DNA of 64,000 bases from Bactericera cockerelli (GCA_024516035.1 CM044964.1:25536317-25600316), one strand, 5' to 3'. Counted from the stretch's first letter, positions 30,895 through 42,885 are shown. Notes: generated by a model not told the origin, from the letters alone. Translations and numbers: made by a program.

Positions 30895-31085
30895 GAGTTT
30901 TATTTTGGGTTTAATGTAGCATTCAACTGCATGGTCATATAACGACGAGGGTTTTACCCTCCATTCGCAGGAAACGAAGGTGTTACCTCCTATCCATATT
31001 AACCTCTTCTTGCATGGGTTGGACCGGAATGCCAGCATCACGAAGTATTCACCTGGACGTTGCTTATTTTCGATGATTCTCGTAA
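30895..31085 (-). mobile_element. SINE family F (5S-derived)
   Basis: Contains tagcattcaactgcatggtc, ggttttaccctccattcgca, ggaatgccagcatcacgaag and acctggacgttgctta. The 5S head is shortened. Confidence 0.8.
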
Positions 31086-31529
31086 GTTTGTTCAAGTATG
31101 AAACAATACAATAGTCATTGGGTCTTTTTGGGTGTGCACTTGTGCAGCCAACTTTTGGGTGTGCACTTGAGATATATGTATATATCTAAATAGGTTTTTT
31201 TTAGTTTTCACAGGGTAGGAGGTAAAACTTCATGATTGTCAATGTGGGTTGGAGTAAAAAAAAAAAAAAACCAGGTCTTCGGAAAGTTTTGTAAATATTC
31301 GAAGAATTTTTTGTCGCTTTTTCATCCGACGAAGAAAATGCAATAAATTTAATTTTATATCAAAGTTAAAAAAACAAAAGAAATTCTTTTGTTTTTCACA
31401 AAGTTCAACGAAAATTGGTAGACCAGACAAAAATATATTAGCTATTTGAGAGAGGAAGAGAGAGAGAGAGAGAGAAAGAGATTATTTTAATTTGAAGAGA
31501 ATCTTTATTTACTCAATAGTTTATTGAGT
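31086..31529. other. AT-rich stretch, no recognised gene
   Basis: Contains a short direct repeat (ttttgggtgtgcacttg, twice near 31127 and 31154) and a small GA run at 31445. No coding region was recognised. Confidence 0.45.
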
Positions 31530-31645
31530 TATCATAATATTTGTGTTAATCACTTTCGTGATATCACGCTGAAATCGGGACTTGAACCACCGACCTCCAG
31601 GTTACAAGTCCGCCGCCTTATCTATCAAGCTACTGAGGTCGGATC
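31530..31645 (-). mobile_element. SINE family C
   Basis: Contains atcataatatttgtgttaat, gggacttgaaccaccgacct, gcctta and tcaagctactgaggtcgg. Confidence 0.87.
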
Positions 31646-31999
31646 TCAATAGTTTAATAATAAACATTATAAAGACTTTGATACGTATGGATGCGAAAAT
31701 AAATGAAAGTATTAATATAAGAAATTTATTTTACAAAAATATTATCAAAAGAGAAAGAGAGACATAGAGAGAGAGAGATAAAATATTACACCTTTGCTTT
31801 TTTCATACCCGAAATTATCCACAAAAAAATATTATTATTATTATTTATATCTCTTTGAAAACAACAACCAAGTTTGAAATCGATCTAGCTAACTCTAAAG
31901 TGAGGAGTCACTCACAATACATCTTCAAACTATATTTGACGTTATTTCACAACCAGTTTTCTTTTATCTCCTCTTTTGCTTTTTACTACCTCTCTCATT

Positions 32000-32110
32000 T
32001 TCCTTTTTAATTTTTTTGTTTTTTCTCTCTATTTCTTTTACTACCTCTCTCCCCCTCAATATCTCTCTCCCTCTCCCTCTCCCTCTCTCTCTCTCTCATC
32101 TCTCTCTTAT
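32000..32110. repeat. CT-rich tract
   Basis: Pyrimidine-rich run with ctccctctccctctc units. A related GA tract lies just before it at 31740-31780. Confidence 0.85.
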
Positions 32111-32116
32111 TATAAA

Positions 32117-32990
32117 GATGAAGCAAAATATCTAGGTGTATAATTGTATATATTGACAATTCCTTCCAGATGAAACAACATATATTTAATATTTGTAAAA
32201 AATTACGAATTATCAAGTATAAATTGAATAAAATAAACGACCAATCTCTCCCTCTGACTACCAAAAAGATTATATATTTTTCCTTAATTGATTCCGTCTT
32301 GAGATACGGGGTTACTTTATATACCTATGCTCCGCAATACATATTGAACCTTTGATCACTCAACAGAAGCAAATAAGAAAACTTTTACCAATCAAATGTC
32401 GACTGCCTAACCCCAGATGAACTATCGAAATATACACTAATTTATTCCAACTTTTTTGAAAAATCATTTCGACAGCTTACTCATCAGCCATAGACTCTGA
32501 GGCATCAGGCCTTCAAGCGTATCAGAGTTAACACCATACGATATGGAAACAGGAGGCTAGATTATTGTATTCCCAGGCTACTGAATGATTACTGTCAGCC
32601 ATTCTTAGAAGAAAAAGATAAAAATAAAATAAAAGAAAAAATAAAACTTAGTATTTTAGCTAAGAGAGCACATTAGACAGCTATTTAAAATTAAAATTAT
32701 AATTGTGTGGTATAAGAACAGGATAAAAATATCATTGAACTTCTTAATTTCGCCTGTACAATAAACTGTATGAAATGCATTATAATGGATTCATTACATA
32801 TTGAGGTATCTTATATTGGTAGGTATCACCTAATTAGTAGCAAAGAGATGAGGTCCTTTATCTTTTATCATGTATTTTAGATAATTTGGGAAGAGAGATT
32901 CCCCATTATAAGTTAGCTCTTAGCTTAGGGAAATTATATGATGTAAAAAAAAACAAATAAAACAATTTATATTATTATCAAATCAAAAAA
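32117..32990 (+). pseudogene. Degraded LINE reverse transcriptase 3' end
   Basis: Broken frames read DEAKYLGV, then KQHIFNICKKLR with LIDSVLRYGVTLY, and further on RLDYCIPRLLNDY. These are the post-catalytic (thumb) and C-terminal signatures of Jockey/CR1-type LINE proteins. Several stops and shifts separate them. The copy ends near a 14-A run at 32987. The RT catalytic motifs are missing, so only the last few hundred bases of an old element remain. Confidence 0.72.
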
Positions 32991-32999
32991 AAAAAAAAT

Positions 33000-33432
33000 C
33001 TCTCTCTCTCTCTCTCGGTTTATCTATCTTTTTTCTCTCTTTTTCTTTTAGTAAATCTCTCCCCCTCAATATTTTTCTATCTCTCTCTACTTTTCTTTCT
33101 CTCTTTATTTTATTTTCTAACTCCCTCCCCCTCAATATCTCTCTAGCTCCCTCTTTCTCTTTTTATCTATATCTCTATGTCTTTTTTATTTGCTCTTCTC
33201 CTTAATATCTCTCCCTCTCTTTAATTCTTTCTCTACCTCCCTTCCCCTCAATATCTTTCTCTCTTTATCTACATATGTCTTTTTTTATTTGCTCTTCTCC
33301 TCGATATCTCTCTCCTTAATTCTTTCTCTACCTCTCTCCCCCTCAATATCTCTTTGTGTCCCTCTCTCTCTCTTTATCTATCTATGTCTGTATCTTTTTT
33401 ACATCTCTATCCTCAATATCTTTCTCTCCAAC
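33000..33432. repeat. CT-rich tract with ~100-bp internal repeats
   Basis: Units with cctccccctcaatatctctc and tatctctatgtcttttttat repeat several times. Confidence 0.88.
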
Positions 33433-33546
33433 TTAATAGCACTTTACCAACAGCTGGTAACGCCAACCCAAGGTGTTTCCAGCAAAAATTTCCACACAGA
33501 AAGCTACCCCTATGCTGAAAGCAAGGAGGAGAGTAGTCACCAGCAT
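33433..33546 (-). other. Possible signal-peptide first exon (weak)
   Basis: A 37-codon frame begins MLVTTLLLAFSIGVAFC, a plausible signal peptide or membrane segment, followed by VEIFAGNTLGWRYQLL. A potential donor gtaaag comes just before the stop. The context is unusually free of repeats. The opposite strand is also open over the same bases (SYPYAESKEESSHQHG), so the coding strand is uncertain and the call may be wrong. Confidence 0.22.
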
Positions 33547-33784
33547 GGCAAATTTAAAAGATAGAAAGCGGAAAATATGAATGCATGCATTTTTTATGAA
33601 TTTTTTGTTGTTTCATAGAACAGTTAAGCGAAAAAATACTCCATCTAGAGAGAGTTATGAAAACTCTAGAAGTTTCAAGATTAAAGACATCCCAACGTCC
33701 CATTATGCTGGCGAAATAATTCTCCTTCACTTTGCCTTTTCTCAAATCTACTTTGGATTAGCATTATTCAACCTCTTATAATAA

Positions 33785-34010
33785 TATTAGTAATAATAAC
33801 ACTTTATAGTGGAAGGTAACCACTAGGCGAGGTCAATACTCAAAGCATTTTCTACCACCTAACCCTCAAGAGTCTTATTATTACGTGGTCACAAACTCAA
33901 ATCAATAATGAGGAAAAATTCATGCACTGGGTGGGATTCAAACCAACGGATCCCTGCGCTACCTGGATTACCAGACTAGCGCGTTAACCACTTGACTTCC
34001 AGTGTTCTTC
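33785..34010 (-). mobile_element. SINE family D, near-complete
   Basis: Contains cactttatagtggaaggtaa, gaggaaaaattcatgcactg, ggattcaaaccaacggatcc and cgcgttaaccacttgact. This copy shows what the split copy at 6590/9533 looked like before the LINE entered. Confidence 0.9.
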
Positions 34011-35749
34011 TACTTCAGTGCAATTCTTCTTCTTTTTTCAAACCTTTTTGAGGTTGGTATTATTCAACCTCTTCTTTGTGATTGAGTTTGGTTGGTTATG
34101 TTGGTTTGGTTGGTTTTATCACTTTTTGATTGATTTTTATACGAGTTTATTTACAGAGGAGACTTAACAATCAGAGTCCTTGCTTCTTCAATCACTTTGG
34201 AGTTGGTATTATTCAACCACTTCTTCGTATCTGAGTTCGCTTGGATTCCACATTTTCGGGTAAATGTTCTTCCCAACCCCAACCCTATCAAGAAAATAAT
34301 TTGTGTTAGTGTCTTTTGTCCTGACGAAGGCGACAAAGCTTGTACTACTTATTTGTTGATATTGTTTTGCAATACTTAAATATATAATTAATATACCCCT
34401 TAAACAAAAAGGTGTCTCTGATCTACTAACTCCGATATAGTAGTCTCGGAGATTGATACGAGAGAGTAAAAACAGCGTGCTCGGAAACATCTTTCTCTGG
34501 GAGTGCTGCGGGAATGGATTGAAACTCTCCCGGAGAATGTTTAACCAACTTACTCGGAACCTATCCCGGATCTATTCCCGAGCTAGTTCGGGACAAGATC
34601 CAAACTCGTCCCGAGTACATGTTCTCGGAACCGTCTCGGAACGAGATCCAGTACCCTGTGGCAACACCGGAAATTGAAAGTAAAATTTGCAAAACATTTT
34701 CTAAATCGAGTGAATTCTGCAATTTGAATAAATTAATTAGTTTTCCTGAGGTAATTAGTAAAACTCAAATACATAAGAGGTAAAGATATTTTATACAGTA
34801 TTTTGAGAAACTACCGTCAATGTTATGTGTAATCTCATTCCTAAGATAACTTCATAAGTAATTTCACATCAGTGACTTCTGCTCATCCAAATAAGTGATT
34901 TAATAAAACGTGTTTTAAGTAATTTAAGTAATGGTCAATATGTCTGCAAACATAATATCTTTTTAAACATCTAGCATTTAAAATAATTATCACCAACATA
35001 AAGGCTAGAATAGCCGTCTTCAGTTAAAGAACGTGAAGAACTTGGTGCTCAATCAATAGATACTACTACTAAAATAATTATGATCTATGGAGGAAATCCA
35101 CATGATATTTTCCACCTGTTTACATGTATTGTGCATCCAATCCAACATAGCTTCAACCTGAAGATACCTATTCAAGCTGCCTCCCTCCTCAAACATATTG
35201 AACCTGACATGGGATAAGTGAAAGTGACTACAAATTGATGATTTACACAAAATAATTATATCTAACAATTTCAGATAAAAGTCCAACAAGTTGACTCTTC
35301 TAAAGTTCCTACATCATAGTTTTAGGGTGTAACTAAAAAGAAATTTTTCTCTACTTTAAAAAATTTACTGTTCTAAAGTGTACCAATTTCCATGCATTAA
35401 TCATAAGTGAGTTTTACACTCCAATTAGTGGGGTAAGCAATATCTAAACAATATCTTACATTTTACATTGTTTAATAGTCAAACCAGGATATGTATGTGG
35501 AAATGCTGGAGATTAACCTGTTCCAGATATTCCACTTAATCAGAATCACACTCTTAACAGGTGTCTGACTGGGGGATTTTAAACAGGGAAAAGACCAGTT
35601 TTTGCTAGACAACTATGAACAGAGAACTGACTAGCTAAAGGCTTTTTAATAGGTTCACATTATTGAAGATTTGACTATACTGTTAAATAATCAATAGATC
35701 CTGTGTTCAATTCACAGTTTTTTTTTCTTTCAAACAGCAATTCTGTTCC

Positions 35750-36010
35750 CTTTAAAAATGAGGCATTCCTAGCCCTTATCAGGCTAAGTGAGGTTAATGT
35801 GGGTAGCTGGGACTATTCCCAGTAAATTCAGTATACAACCCCCATTTTTATTTTAAATAAATAAATCTGTTCTCCGAAAATGTGAGGCTGGTATATCTAG
35901 CCCTACTCAGGCTGAGTGAGGTGAATGTGGGTATCTGGTACTGTTCCCATTAAATTCAGAATGAAATTCCCATCCTCACTATCTCAAATCAGGACAGGGG
36001 TTTTTCATGA
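35750..36010 (+). mobile_element. Two SINE core fragments
   Basis: caggctaagtgaggttaatg (35784) and caggctgagtgaggtgaatg (35909) are two copies of the core domain shared by families F and G, each with a following ttcccagtaaattcag-like segment. The second ends in tctcaaatcagga, as in family G. Confidence 0.75.
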
Positions 36011-36239
36011 ACCAGCTATAACATAAAAAAAAAAATATTGTAAGTTTAGAAGAAGTATTAAGTGTTGCAAATTTAGACAGTTTTTTTACTTGTAATAAGT
36101 ACATTTTTTACTATAATGTGTTCATTAATTTTAATTTTTAAAACAGTAGCTTGCATTATTCAGGATTTGACTACTCCCCGTAATCTAAAGATTTTGGTTC
36201 ATTTTTGTTGTTGTGAAACAGATAATTCTCCTTCTTTAG

Positions 36240-36470
36240 AAAATATGAGGCTGACATGTGTATACACAGCCTTTATCAGGCTGGGTGAGGTTAATGTGGC
36301 TACCTGGTACTATTCCCAGTAAATTCAGAATAAAATGGCCCAACCCAGGCTCGGTGAGCTTAATGTGGGTAACAGGTTTGTGAGTTTCCTGCAAATGAGG
36401 GTAAAACCTCGGTCATGATATGACTATGCAATTGAGGTTAAACCCACTTTAATCAAACAAAAAAAAAAAA
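36240..36470 (+). mobile_element. SINE core fragments, last with family F tail
   Basis: caggctgggtgaggttaatg with aattcagaataaaatgg is joined to a second core, caggctcggtgagcttaatg, then gtttgtgagtttcctgca and catgatatgactatgcaatt, ending in an A run. Confidence 0.78.
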
Positions 36471-37439
36471 TCTGGAAGACTGTTCTTTTTTTTATGAATG
36501 CCATATTATAGTCAAAATTCTCTCTGGGTTCTATTTCCTAATTTCATCTTTAATAATCTCAACTTCTGTTCTGGTATTCTTTGTCTTCGGGCAGCCTGCT
36601 GCTGGGCAGGAAGATGGCATTTCAGCACATCTCTCTCTTAATTACCTATATGTATAATAGATTTAGATTAATTAAGTCCACTTGGCTTAATTTATCTGCT
36701 GATTCTATGTATTATATTCTGTTTGTTTCATGTTTTTGTTTGTTACATATTTTTGCTTTTAATTCTTTTACCATGAAAATGGAAAAATATAAAACTGAAA
36801 AACACAAATTGTCTTTATATTTATTAATGTTAGCATTTCATCAACAGCTTTTCATCATTGTAGAACCAAATTGCCTTGAAGTAGTATATTTTTCATCAAA
36901 TCCAAATTAATTTTAAAAATTTCCTGTGAAATCACAATTTTCAAATTTTTCCGGGCAATGGCGGTGGTAAGAAATTCAATATGGAGCCCCTTAATTATTA
37001 AGTAGGTATTCAATTTCCAAAACCTTGTAAAAATAAGCTTAATAAAATGCTCAGGGGGAGGAAATAGTAAGCTTATAAAAGTGTTTCTAAAATGTTAAGC
37101 CTTGTCAAAATAAGCTTTATAAAATGTTTGAATCTTGTCAAAATAAGTGTTTTTAAAATCTTTTTAAACACTTTCTGTGCCGTCTGGGTAGTCTGCTGTG
37201 ACTAAAGATAGAGATACTTTTAAGATGTGAACTTATGTGATACTTTTATTTTCATGTCAATTTTTTTTCTAATGTTTCTAAATTGATTGCATAAATATAT
37301 TGATACCTTAGATTCCTTGGGTCAAATAAGCATGGATTATCTCTATCAACTAGGGGTCAGAAATGGACCCTAACTGAGTTAGAACTGACTTAAACTCGAA
37401 AAATTAATATTAAAAATTGAATTCGTATCCAATGTCCTA

Positions 37440-37500
37440 TACATATGTCCTAACTAAAGGGCGGGGTTATTGGTTATTGCCTATGGCAATCTCTTTATTC
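37440..37500 (-). mobile_element. Repeat family J head fragment
   Basis: Contains tatgtcctaactaaagggcg and attgcctatggcaatctctt. Confidence 0.8.
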
Positions 37501-38044
37501 CAATTGTTTCTAGTCTCTTATTGGGATTTTGCATTCTTTAAGGTGTATTCTTCTTTTTTTTTGTTTTGTTCTTAATTATTTTATTTTAAATTTCACAATA
37601 AAAAAAATGTTCTATTATAAAAATGTGTCGTATTATTTTTAGGTGGTTTTACAGCTAAAATTCCCAGGGTATTTAAAACGGTCTGTGGTCTAGAAGAGAC
37701 AGTCCCCGAGAATGTTCTCGGAGACGGTTCCGAGAAGGCTCGGAGACGGTCCCCGAGAATGATCTCGGAGACAGTTCCCGAGACCGATCTTGGAGCAATC
37801 TCGAGCACCAGCAATCGACGCTACGGTGCGGACGTAGACTGTCCCGTAGCAGTCTCCGAACGGTCTCCTAGGTGTCTCCGATATCATTTTTTGGGATCCG
37901 AGACAGGACGATACAATCTCGTTCCTAGATCTCGGAGATGGTTCCGAGACTGTTTTTTGTTTAAGGGGTAGGATACAATCCTTTGTAACAAAAATTTATT
38001 ACAAATAAAAATACACTACTACTACTACAGGATACACAAATAAA

Positions 38045-38100
38045 AATGGGTTGGGTAAAAGAAATTGCCATGAACAAAAACCCGTTAGTTAGCCTCTAGT
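38045..38100 (+). mobile_element. Repeat family J head fragment, diverged
   Basis: gggttgggtaaaagaaattg and cccgttagttag resemble the family J start. Confidence 0.55.
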
Positions 38101-38514
38101 TAGCCATAAATATTGGTTTATTAGCTCCAACCACACCTGTAATTTGGAGGAGAAATTTTAACCAATGTATATTTTTCCTTTTTGTATTGTCAATTTTATA
38201 TTTTAATTTTATCATTATATGTTTGTATGCTTGTATGTTTGTTCTTCAAATAAAATAAAATAGTATAATAATAATAATAATAATAATTAGAAATACTTTG
38301 TTATACTGCCGGAACGCCGTAGTAAGACTCCCATTTTGCTAGCAGTTTCAACAATTTATTTTACCCCACAGAAATGGGTTAACAGAATGGAATCGGAAAA
38401 CATGAAATTTATGCTCTAGGTCGAACAAACTGAAAACGAGAGATATTGAAATAGTTTTCAAGATACTTTTTCGAGTTTCGGAAACCTTGGGTTCATAAAT
38501 TTTGGTGTCGAGAA
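38101..38514. other. AT-rich stretch with an (aat)n run
   Basis: AAT repeats lie at about 38268-38288. A family B-like scrap (tatactgccggaacgccgta) may follow. No gene is visible. Confidence 0.45.
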
Positions 38515-38750
38515 GACACTCAGAAGAGAAAGAAAAGAGAGGAGAGAGAAAGAGAGAGAGAGAGAGAGATAGAGAGAGAAGGAGAGATGGGGTGGAAAAG
38601 TTGAGAAAGTTAGAGACAAAAAGGATGAAAATAGAAGAAGATAAAAAGGAGATATAGAAAAAAAAGAAAGAGATAGACAGTGGTTTAATGGATAATAAAG
38701 GAAGAGAGAGATGGGAGAGAGAGAGAGAGAGAGAGAGAAAAAAAGGGCCG
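38515..38750. repeat. GA-rich tract
   Basis: gagagaga and gaagataaaaagg units. Confidence 0.88.
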
Positions 38751-38879
38751 TCTTTTTGTGTGGGAAGAGAGTCCGTACATAAACAAAAAGATTTATAAAA
38801 GGCCTTTAAAGTAAAATCACCATTTTTCTTGAGTGTTGGGCATTATAGATGAACCCTCAGACCATCCATTATTTTCGAA

Positions 38880-39485
38880 GTATCTTTTTTTCTCTTTCTC
38901 TTATTTTCAAAGTATCTTTTTTTTCTTTCCCTCTCTTTCTCTTTCCCTCTCTTTCTCTTCCATCTGTTCTTTCAACCCTTTGTATCTTCATCTCTTTTTA
39001 ACCTAATCTTTTGAACCATCCCTCTCAAATTATTTCCCCAATATTATTCTCTGTAGATTTATCTTTCGTTCTCTCTCTTTTCCTACCTCTAGTTTTTTAC
39101 AATTCTGTTTTTTTTTTTCAAGTACCCCTCCTCTATTCTCTCTCTCTCTCTCTTCTTATTTCTTCTGTGTATCTCTCTCTTTCTCTCTCTTCCTACTACT
39201 CTGTCTTCTATATTCTTAGCTTTTTCTTTATCTCTTTTTCTCATTCTCTTTATTATTCTCTCTCTCTCTTCTCATTTCTTCTGTGTATCTCTCTCTCTTT
39301 TCCTACTACGCTGCCTTTTATCTTCTTAGCTCTTTCTTTATATCTTTTTCTCATTCTCTTTATTATTGTCTCTCTCTCTCCTTTTCTCTTTTTTCATCCC
39401 ATATTGTGTTTTTTATCTTATTTCTCTCCCCCCCACCTCCTTATTTTTTTTCGTATTCTCTCTCTCTCTCCCCCATTTTTCAAAA
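38880..39485. repeat. CT-rich tract with ~110-bp repeats
   Basis: Units with ttatctctttttctcattct and catttcttctgtgtatctct repeat two to three times. The 199-codon open frame is low complexity. Confidence 0.88.
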
Positions 39486-39554
39486 GTAAACCTTATTACA
39501 TTATCTTAAACTCCTACAACTCCAAATCTCCATGCAAGGGAAAAGGAAAAAGAC

Positions 39555-39812
39555 AATATTCTAATAAATTTAATATATTTCCATATACAGGGTGTAATAA
39601 AACATTCTAATAAATTAAATATATTTCCATATAGAGAGTGTAATGAAATACCCTAATACATTAAGTACATTTCTATATTATATACAGAGTGTAATGAAAT
39701 ACTCTAATACATTAAATACATTTCCATATACATAGTGTAATGAAATACTTAAATACATTTCCATATACAGAGTGTAATGCAATAATCTAATACATTAAAT
39801 ACATTTCCAAAA
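39555..39812 (+). repeat. 46-bp minisatellite, about six units
   Basis: Unit of the form taatacattaaatacatttc followed by catatacagagtgtaatgaa. The first unit carries atatacagggtgtaataaaa, a transposon-end-like motif. The units drift in length (37 to 51 bp). Confidence 0.88.
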
Positions 39813-40084
39813 AAAAAAAAAAAAAAATGACGTCATTCTTTATTGTCTATTACAACAACAAAAAATAGCTACTTCTTTGGGTTTTTATCTCACCGACGTT
39901 CTATGTGGAGTGATAATTTTGATTGTTTTTACCTGCAGGACCCATGGACAGTATCGCCCTTGACACCGGGAGGGCGGAGGGTATCACAGAAACATGGATA
40001 CAGTACACCATGTAGTACCTTCACTTCGAATTCCCAATATGTACCCACATACTCATACATTTTTTTTTTCAATCAACTTTACCG

Positions 40085-40315
40085 GATTTGACATTTTCCT
40101 TTCCTTATTCTTCTCCTTTTTTTATTGCCATTTAAATATTATTATTTTCTTTTTGTCATTCTTTTTCTTGTTATTTTCTCTTCTCACACTCTTCTCTTTC
40201 TCTCCCTCTCTTATCCTTCTCTATCTCTTATCCCTCTTTATTTTATATCCTCTCTCTCTCTCTCTGCCTCTAGTGTCATTCTCCTTCCACTCCTTAGCTG
40301 GATTTATTTTTAAGC
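40085..40315. repeat. CT-rich tract
   Basis: Pyrimidine-rich sequence. A short stretch before it (39880-40060) with gacaccgggagggcggaggg is unique but not recognised. Confidence 0.75.
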
Positions 40316-40399
40316 TTCTACTAGGAGTGAATTAAAAATACTATACGAGTATGATAACTCTACGAGTATGGACTGAGTATGGATCCTCGTATGGATGAT

Positions 40400-41284
40400 G
40401 AGAGTTCTGTTCCTATTTTTGAATAAAAAATATATCTAAAAAAAAAAAAAACAACTAAAAATGAGATGCCAAATGCAACTCAATGGATACTCTCCAGACA
40501 ACTTAATTTCAAAGTTGGCTCGTCCTGTACCATGTATTTTATGTGTGATCAACCATCGTGAGGACTTGGACTTTTTTTTATAAGCCATTAAACCCTTAGG
40601 AAAGTGCAAGCTAGCCTGGCTTGTAAGGGTTGGCTAGTATGTTCTCTGTTTATAGTTCTCTGGCGAGACACTAATCTTCTCAATGTTGTACGTTTAACAA
40701 TGAGTGTCATCTAATCTAGACTTAGCAACAAGCGAGTCTCTTTCCAAAAAAATTGTAGAGAATTCTTAGATATAGATTAAATGCAAATAATAAATATCAG
40801 GTAGAATACAACAAAACATGTATAAACAGATAGAACGGACGTTCCCTGCTTATGTGATTGCAATTATATTGAGTTTAAGGAGTGTATACTGTATTAATAA
40901 GACGACTCCTAGCTAGACCAGTATAAATACTATACGAGTATGAATACCCGTGATTCCGGGGAGAATTGCGTTGGTAACTTCTGCTGAATCTATGAACTTG
41001 GAAACGAGTAAATATCCCTCCCTGTTTGTATTGGCACTATAAATCCCGGCTATTATTTTCTCCAGGACACCATATCTGGGTCAGGGGACGCACGTAGTGT
41101 CGAAGATGGTGGGAATTTTTGAGGGATTTATTTTCTTCTACATAGAATCTAGACCCTCACATTTCTAAACTTTATTATTATTATTTTAATCTTTATTAGG
41201 AAGACACAGAATTTACAGAATAAAATTAAGAAAGAAAAAAAAAAAAAATATATAAAATAGTATGAAAATAAATAAAGTAGAATA
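40400..41284. other. Mixed repeats and AT-rich sequence, no gene
   Basis: 40585-40700 (attaaacccttaggaaagtg, tagcctggcttgtaagggtt) recurs at 46795-46930. The remainder, including 40940-41130, shows no gene. Confidence 0.5.
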
Positions 41285-41545
41285 AGGTCCCGGGTTCGTT
41301 CCCCCGTGCCGACAAAAATTTGTATTCCTATTTTTGGTTGCAATTGTTTGTAAGGGATAACTTCTGGTGAGCTCGTATTGACCCAGCACCTAAATGGGTA
41401 GTGGGAAGTATTGTGCCACTTCTCGCCCATCAGAGGGGATGCATACTATGGGATGGGCAGGCTACAACACAGACCACAAGCGTCTACAGTAGCTCCTGTT
41501 TCATGGCTACGAAATAAAAAAGGCTGTGAAACACTCACCTCTAAA
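41285..41545 (+). mobile_element. SINE family A, head truncated
   Basis: Begins at ggtcccgggttcgttccccc and continues through ttctggtgagctcgtattga to aggctgtgaaacactcacc. Confidence 0.9.
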
Positions 41546-41622
41546 AATAAAATAAAAATATTTAGGTATCGCACAATGTAAAATTGTGCTTTTTGTTAAA
41601 AAAAAGAGGAAGGATAATACTA

Positions 41623-41842
41623 GTGTCCTAACCAAAGGGCGGGGTTATTGCTTAGGGCAATCTCTTGGGTTGGGTGGAAGAGATTGCCATAGGCAATAAC
41701 CCCGCCCTTTAGTTAGGACTTATGTTTTTATATATTTTCTATTCTTTTTCATTTTCATTGTATATATTGTTTCCATTTTTTTTCATTGTTAAATTAATTA
41801 TTTGTATGTACATAATGTCCATTTATACCTAATAAGGCATTG

Positions 41843-41878
<36 letters not shown>

Positions 41879-41880
41879 CT
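41623..41880 (+). mobile_element. Repeat family J, head-to-head pair
   Basis: A short inverted head (gtcctaaccaaagggcgggg, 41623-41662) faces a full copy (41664-41880) that starts gggttgggtggaagagattg and ends in (ata)n. Together they form an imperfect palindrome of about 100 bp. Confidence 0.85.
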
Positions 41881-42059
41881 CTTCCACCCAACCCTTACAA
41901 ATTGGGAGACAACATCTGATGTCTCCCCCGTGTCCCGAAGATCCACCACTGAGGAGAAGTCTGGAGCTTACAGGTACTTTGCTCCAGTTTTTGTTCACAT
42001 TACTATAGTGCTTCGCAGTTTATATCTGAAAACTTTTAGGGAAAAAATGAAACAATACA

Positions 42060-42240
42060 ATATCGTTTCCTGTTTTTATCCTCTTTCTTCTCCTCTCTCC
42101 CCCTCCCCTATTCTCTCTACCTCCTTCCCTCTCATTCCAATTTTCATTCTCTTTCCTCTTCTCTCTCCCCCTCTCCCATCCCTATTCTCATCTCTTCTTT
42201 CCTCCTTCTCCCTCTTCTGATTCCCTTCTTTTCATTTTTT
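42060..42240. repeat. CT-rich tract
   Basis: Pyrimidine-rich run, tctcctctctccccctcccc-like. Confidence 0.85.
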
Positions 42241-42773
42241 AATAAATCAATGTGATACGTTAAAAAGCTTTATTTAGGTATATAGGTATATTACATGATC
42301 ATACGATACAGTTATATCTAAACCCTTATTATCTATTACATACGAGTATTGACAGGGTACCTTATGCAGAATATATGTATTAATAAACAGTTCAACACTA
42401 TTAGATAATTATAAAAAGACCTATGTACAGTATAAATAATTATTATAACAATGAAAAAATGAAAACAATGTAATCTCTATATATTATATCTATATATTAG
42501 CCAAAACGGTAAGAGATAGCGAAAAATGTCTCAGAATTGACCCCCCCAAAACCATTATCGCTTTGTCCAGAAAAATTATAAAAAGTTCAAAAAGGCATTG
42601 CTGTCCAGCAGTACGGCCATGCCTTAGTAAATTTGAAATTTAGTCCCGTTGCAAAGCACGGGCAAACGGCTAGTATACAATAAAAAAGAAAAAGAATGGA
42701 AAAATATATATAAACTATGTCCTAACTGAAGGGCGGTGTTATTGCCTATGGCAATTTCTTCCACCCAACCCTT
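42241..42773 (-). mobile_element. Repeat family J, long copy split by a Helitron
   Basis: Read on the minus strand: gggttgggtggaagaaattg, cgccctTcagttaggacat, an AT-rich body (attctttttctttttt, attgttttcattttttcat), then a tail toward 42241. The body is interrupted at 42474-42673. Confidence 0.8.
42474..42673 (+). mobile_element. Non-autonomous Helitron, 200 bp
   Basis: Starts tctctatatatt after an A and ends acggctag before a T. A hairpin (cccgt...cacggg) lies about 10 bp before the end. These are the standard Helitron terminal features. The related sequence at 50055-50110 lacks the insert. Confidence 0.78.
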
Positions 42774-42885
42774 CATCATCATCATAGGGTGACGTCATCG
42801 TGAACGATGGTTGCCAGACAGTGGAGGAATGACTCAGCACTTCTACCACTGTCTTTACAAGGAGGCTAATAAGAGTAATACTACT
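42774..42885 (+). repeat. Repeat family H
   Basis: Contains catcatcatagggtgacgtc, gccagacagtggaggaatga and gcacttctaccactgtcttt. Confidence 0.85.

Larger units (their letters stand above)
34396..37968. mobile_element. Putative DNA transposon with 15-bp TIRs and subterminal repeats
   Basis: The left end ccccttaaacaaaaa is matched inverted by tttttgtttaagggg at the right end. TA flanks both sides (34394-34395 and 37969-37970). The terminal 200-300 bp on both sides are GC-richer and carry many copies of tctcggagac, cccgagaatg and ggttccgag in both orientations, as expected of transposase binding sites. The 3.1-kb interior is AT-rich, contains SINE-core scraps and has no recognisable transposase. 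Confidence 0.65.
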
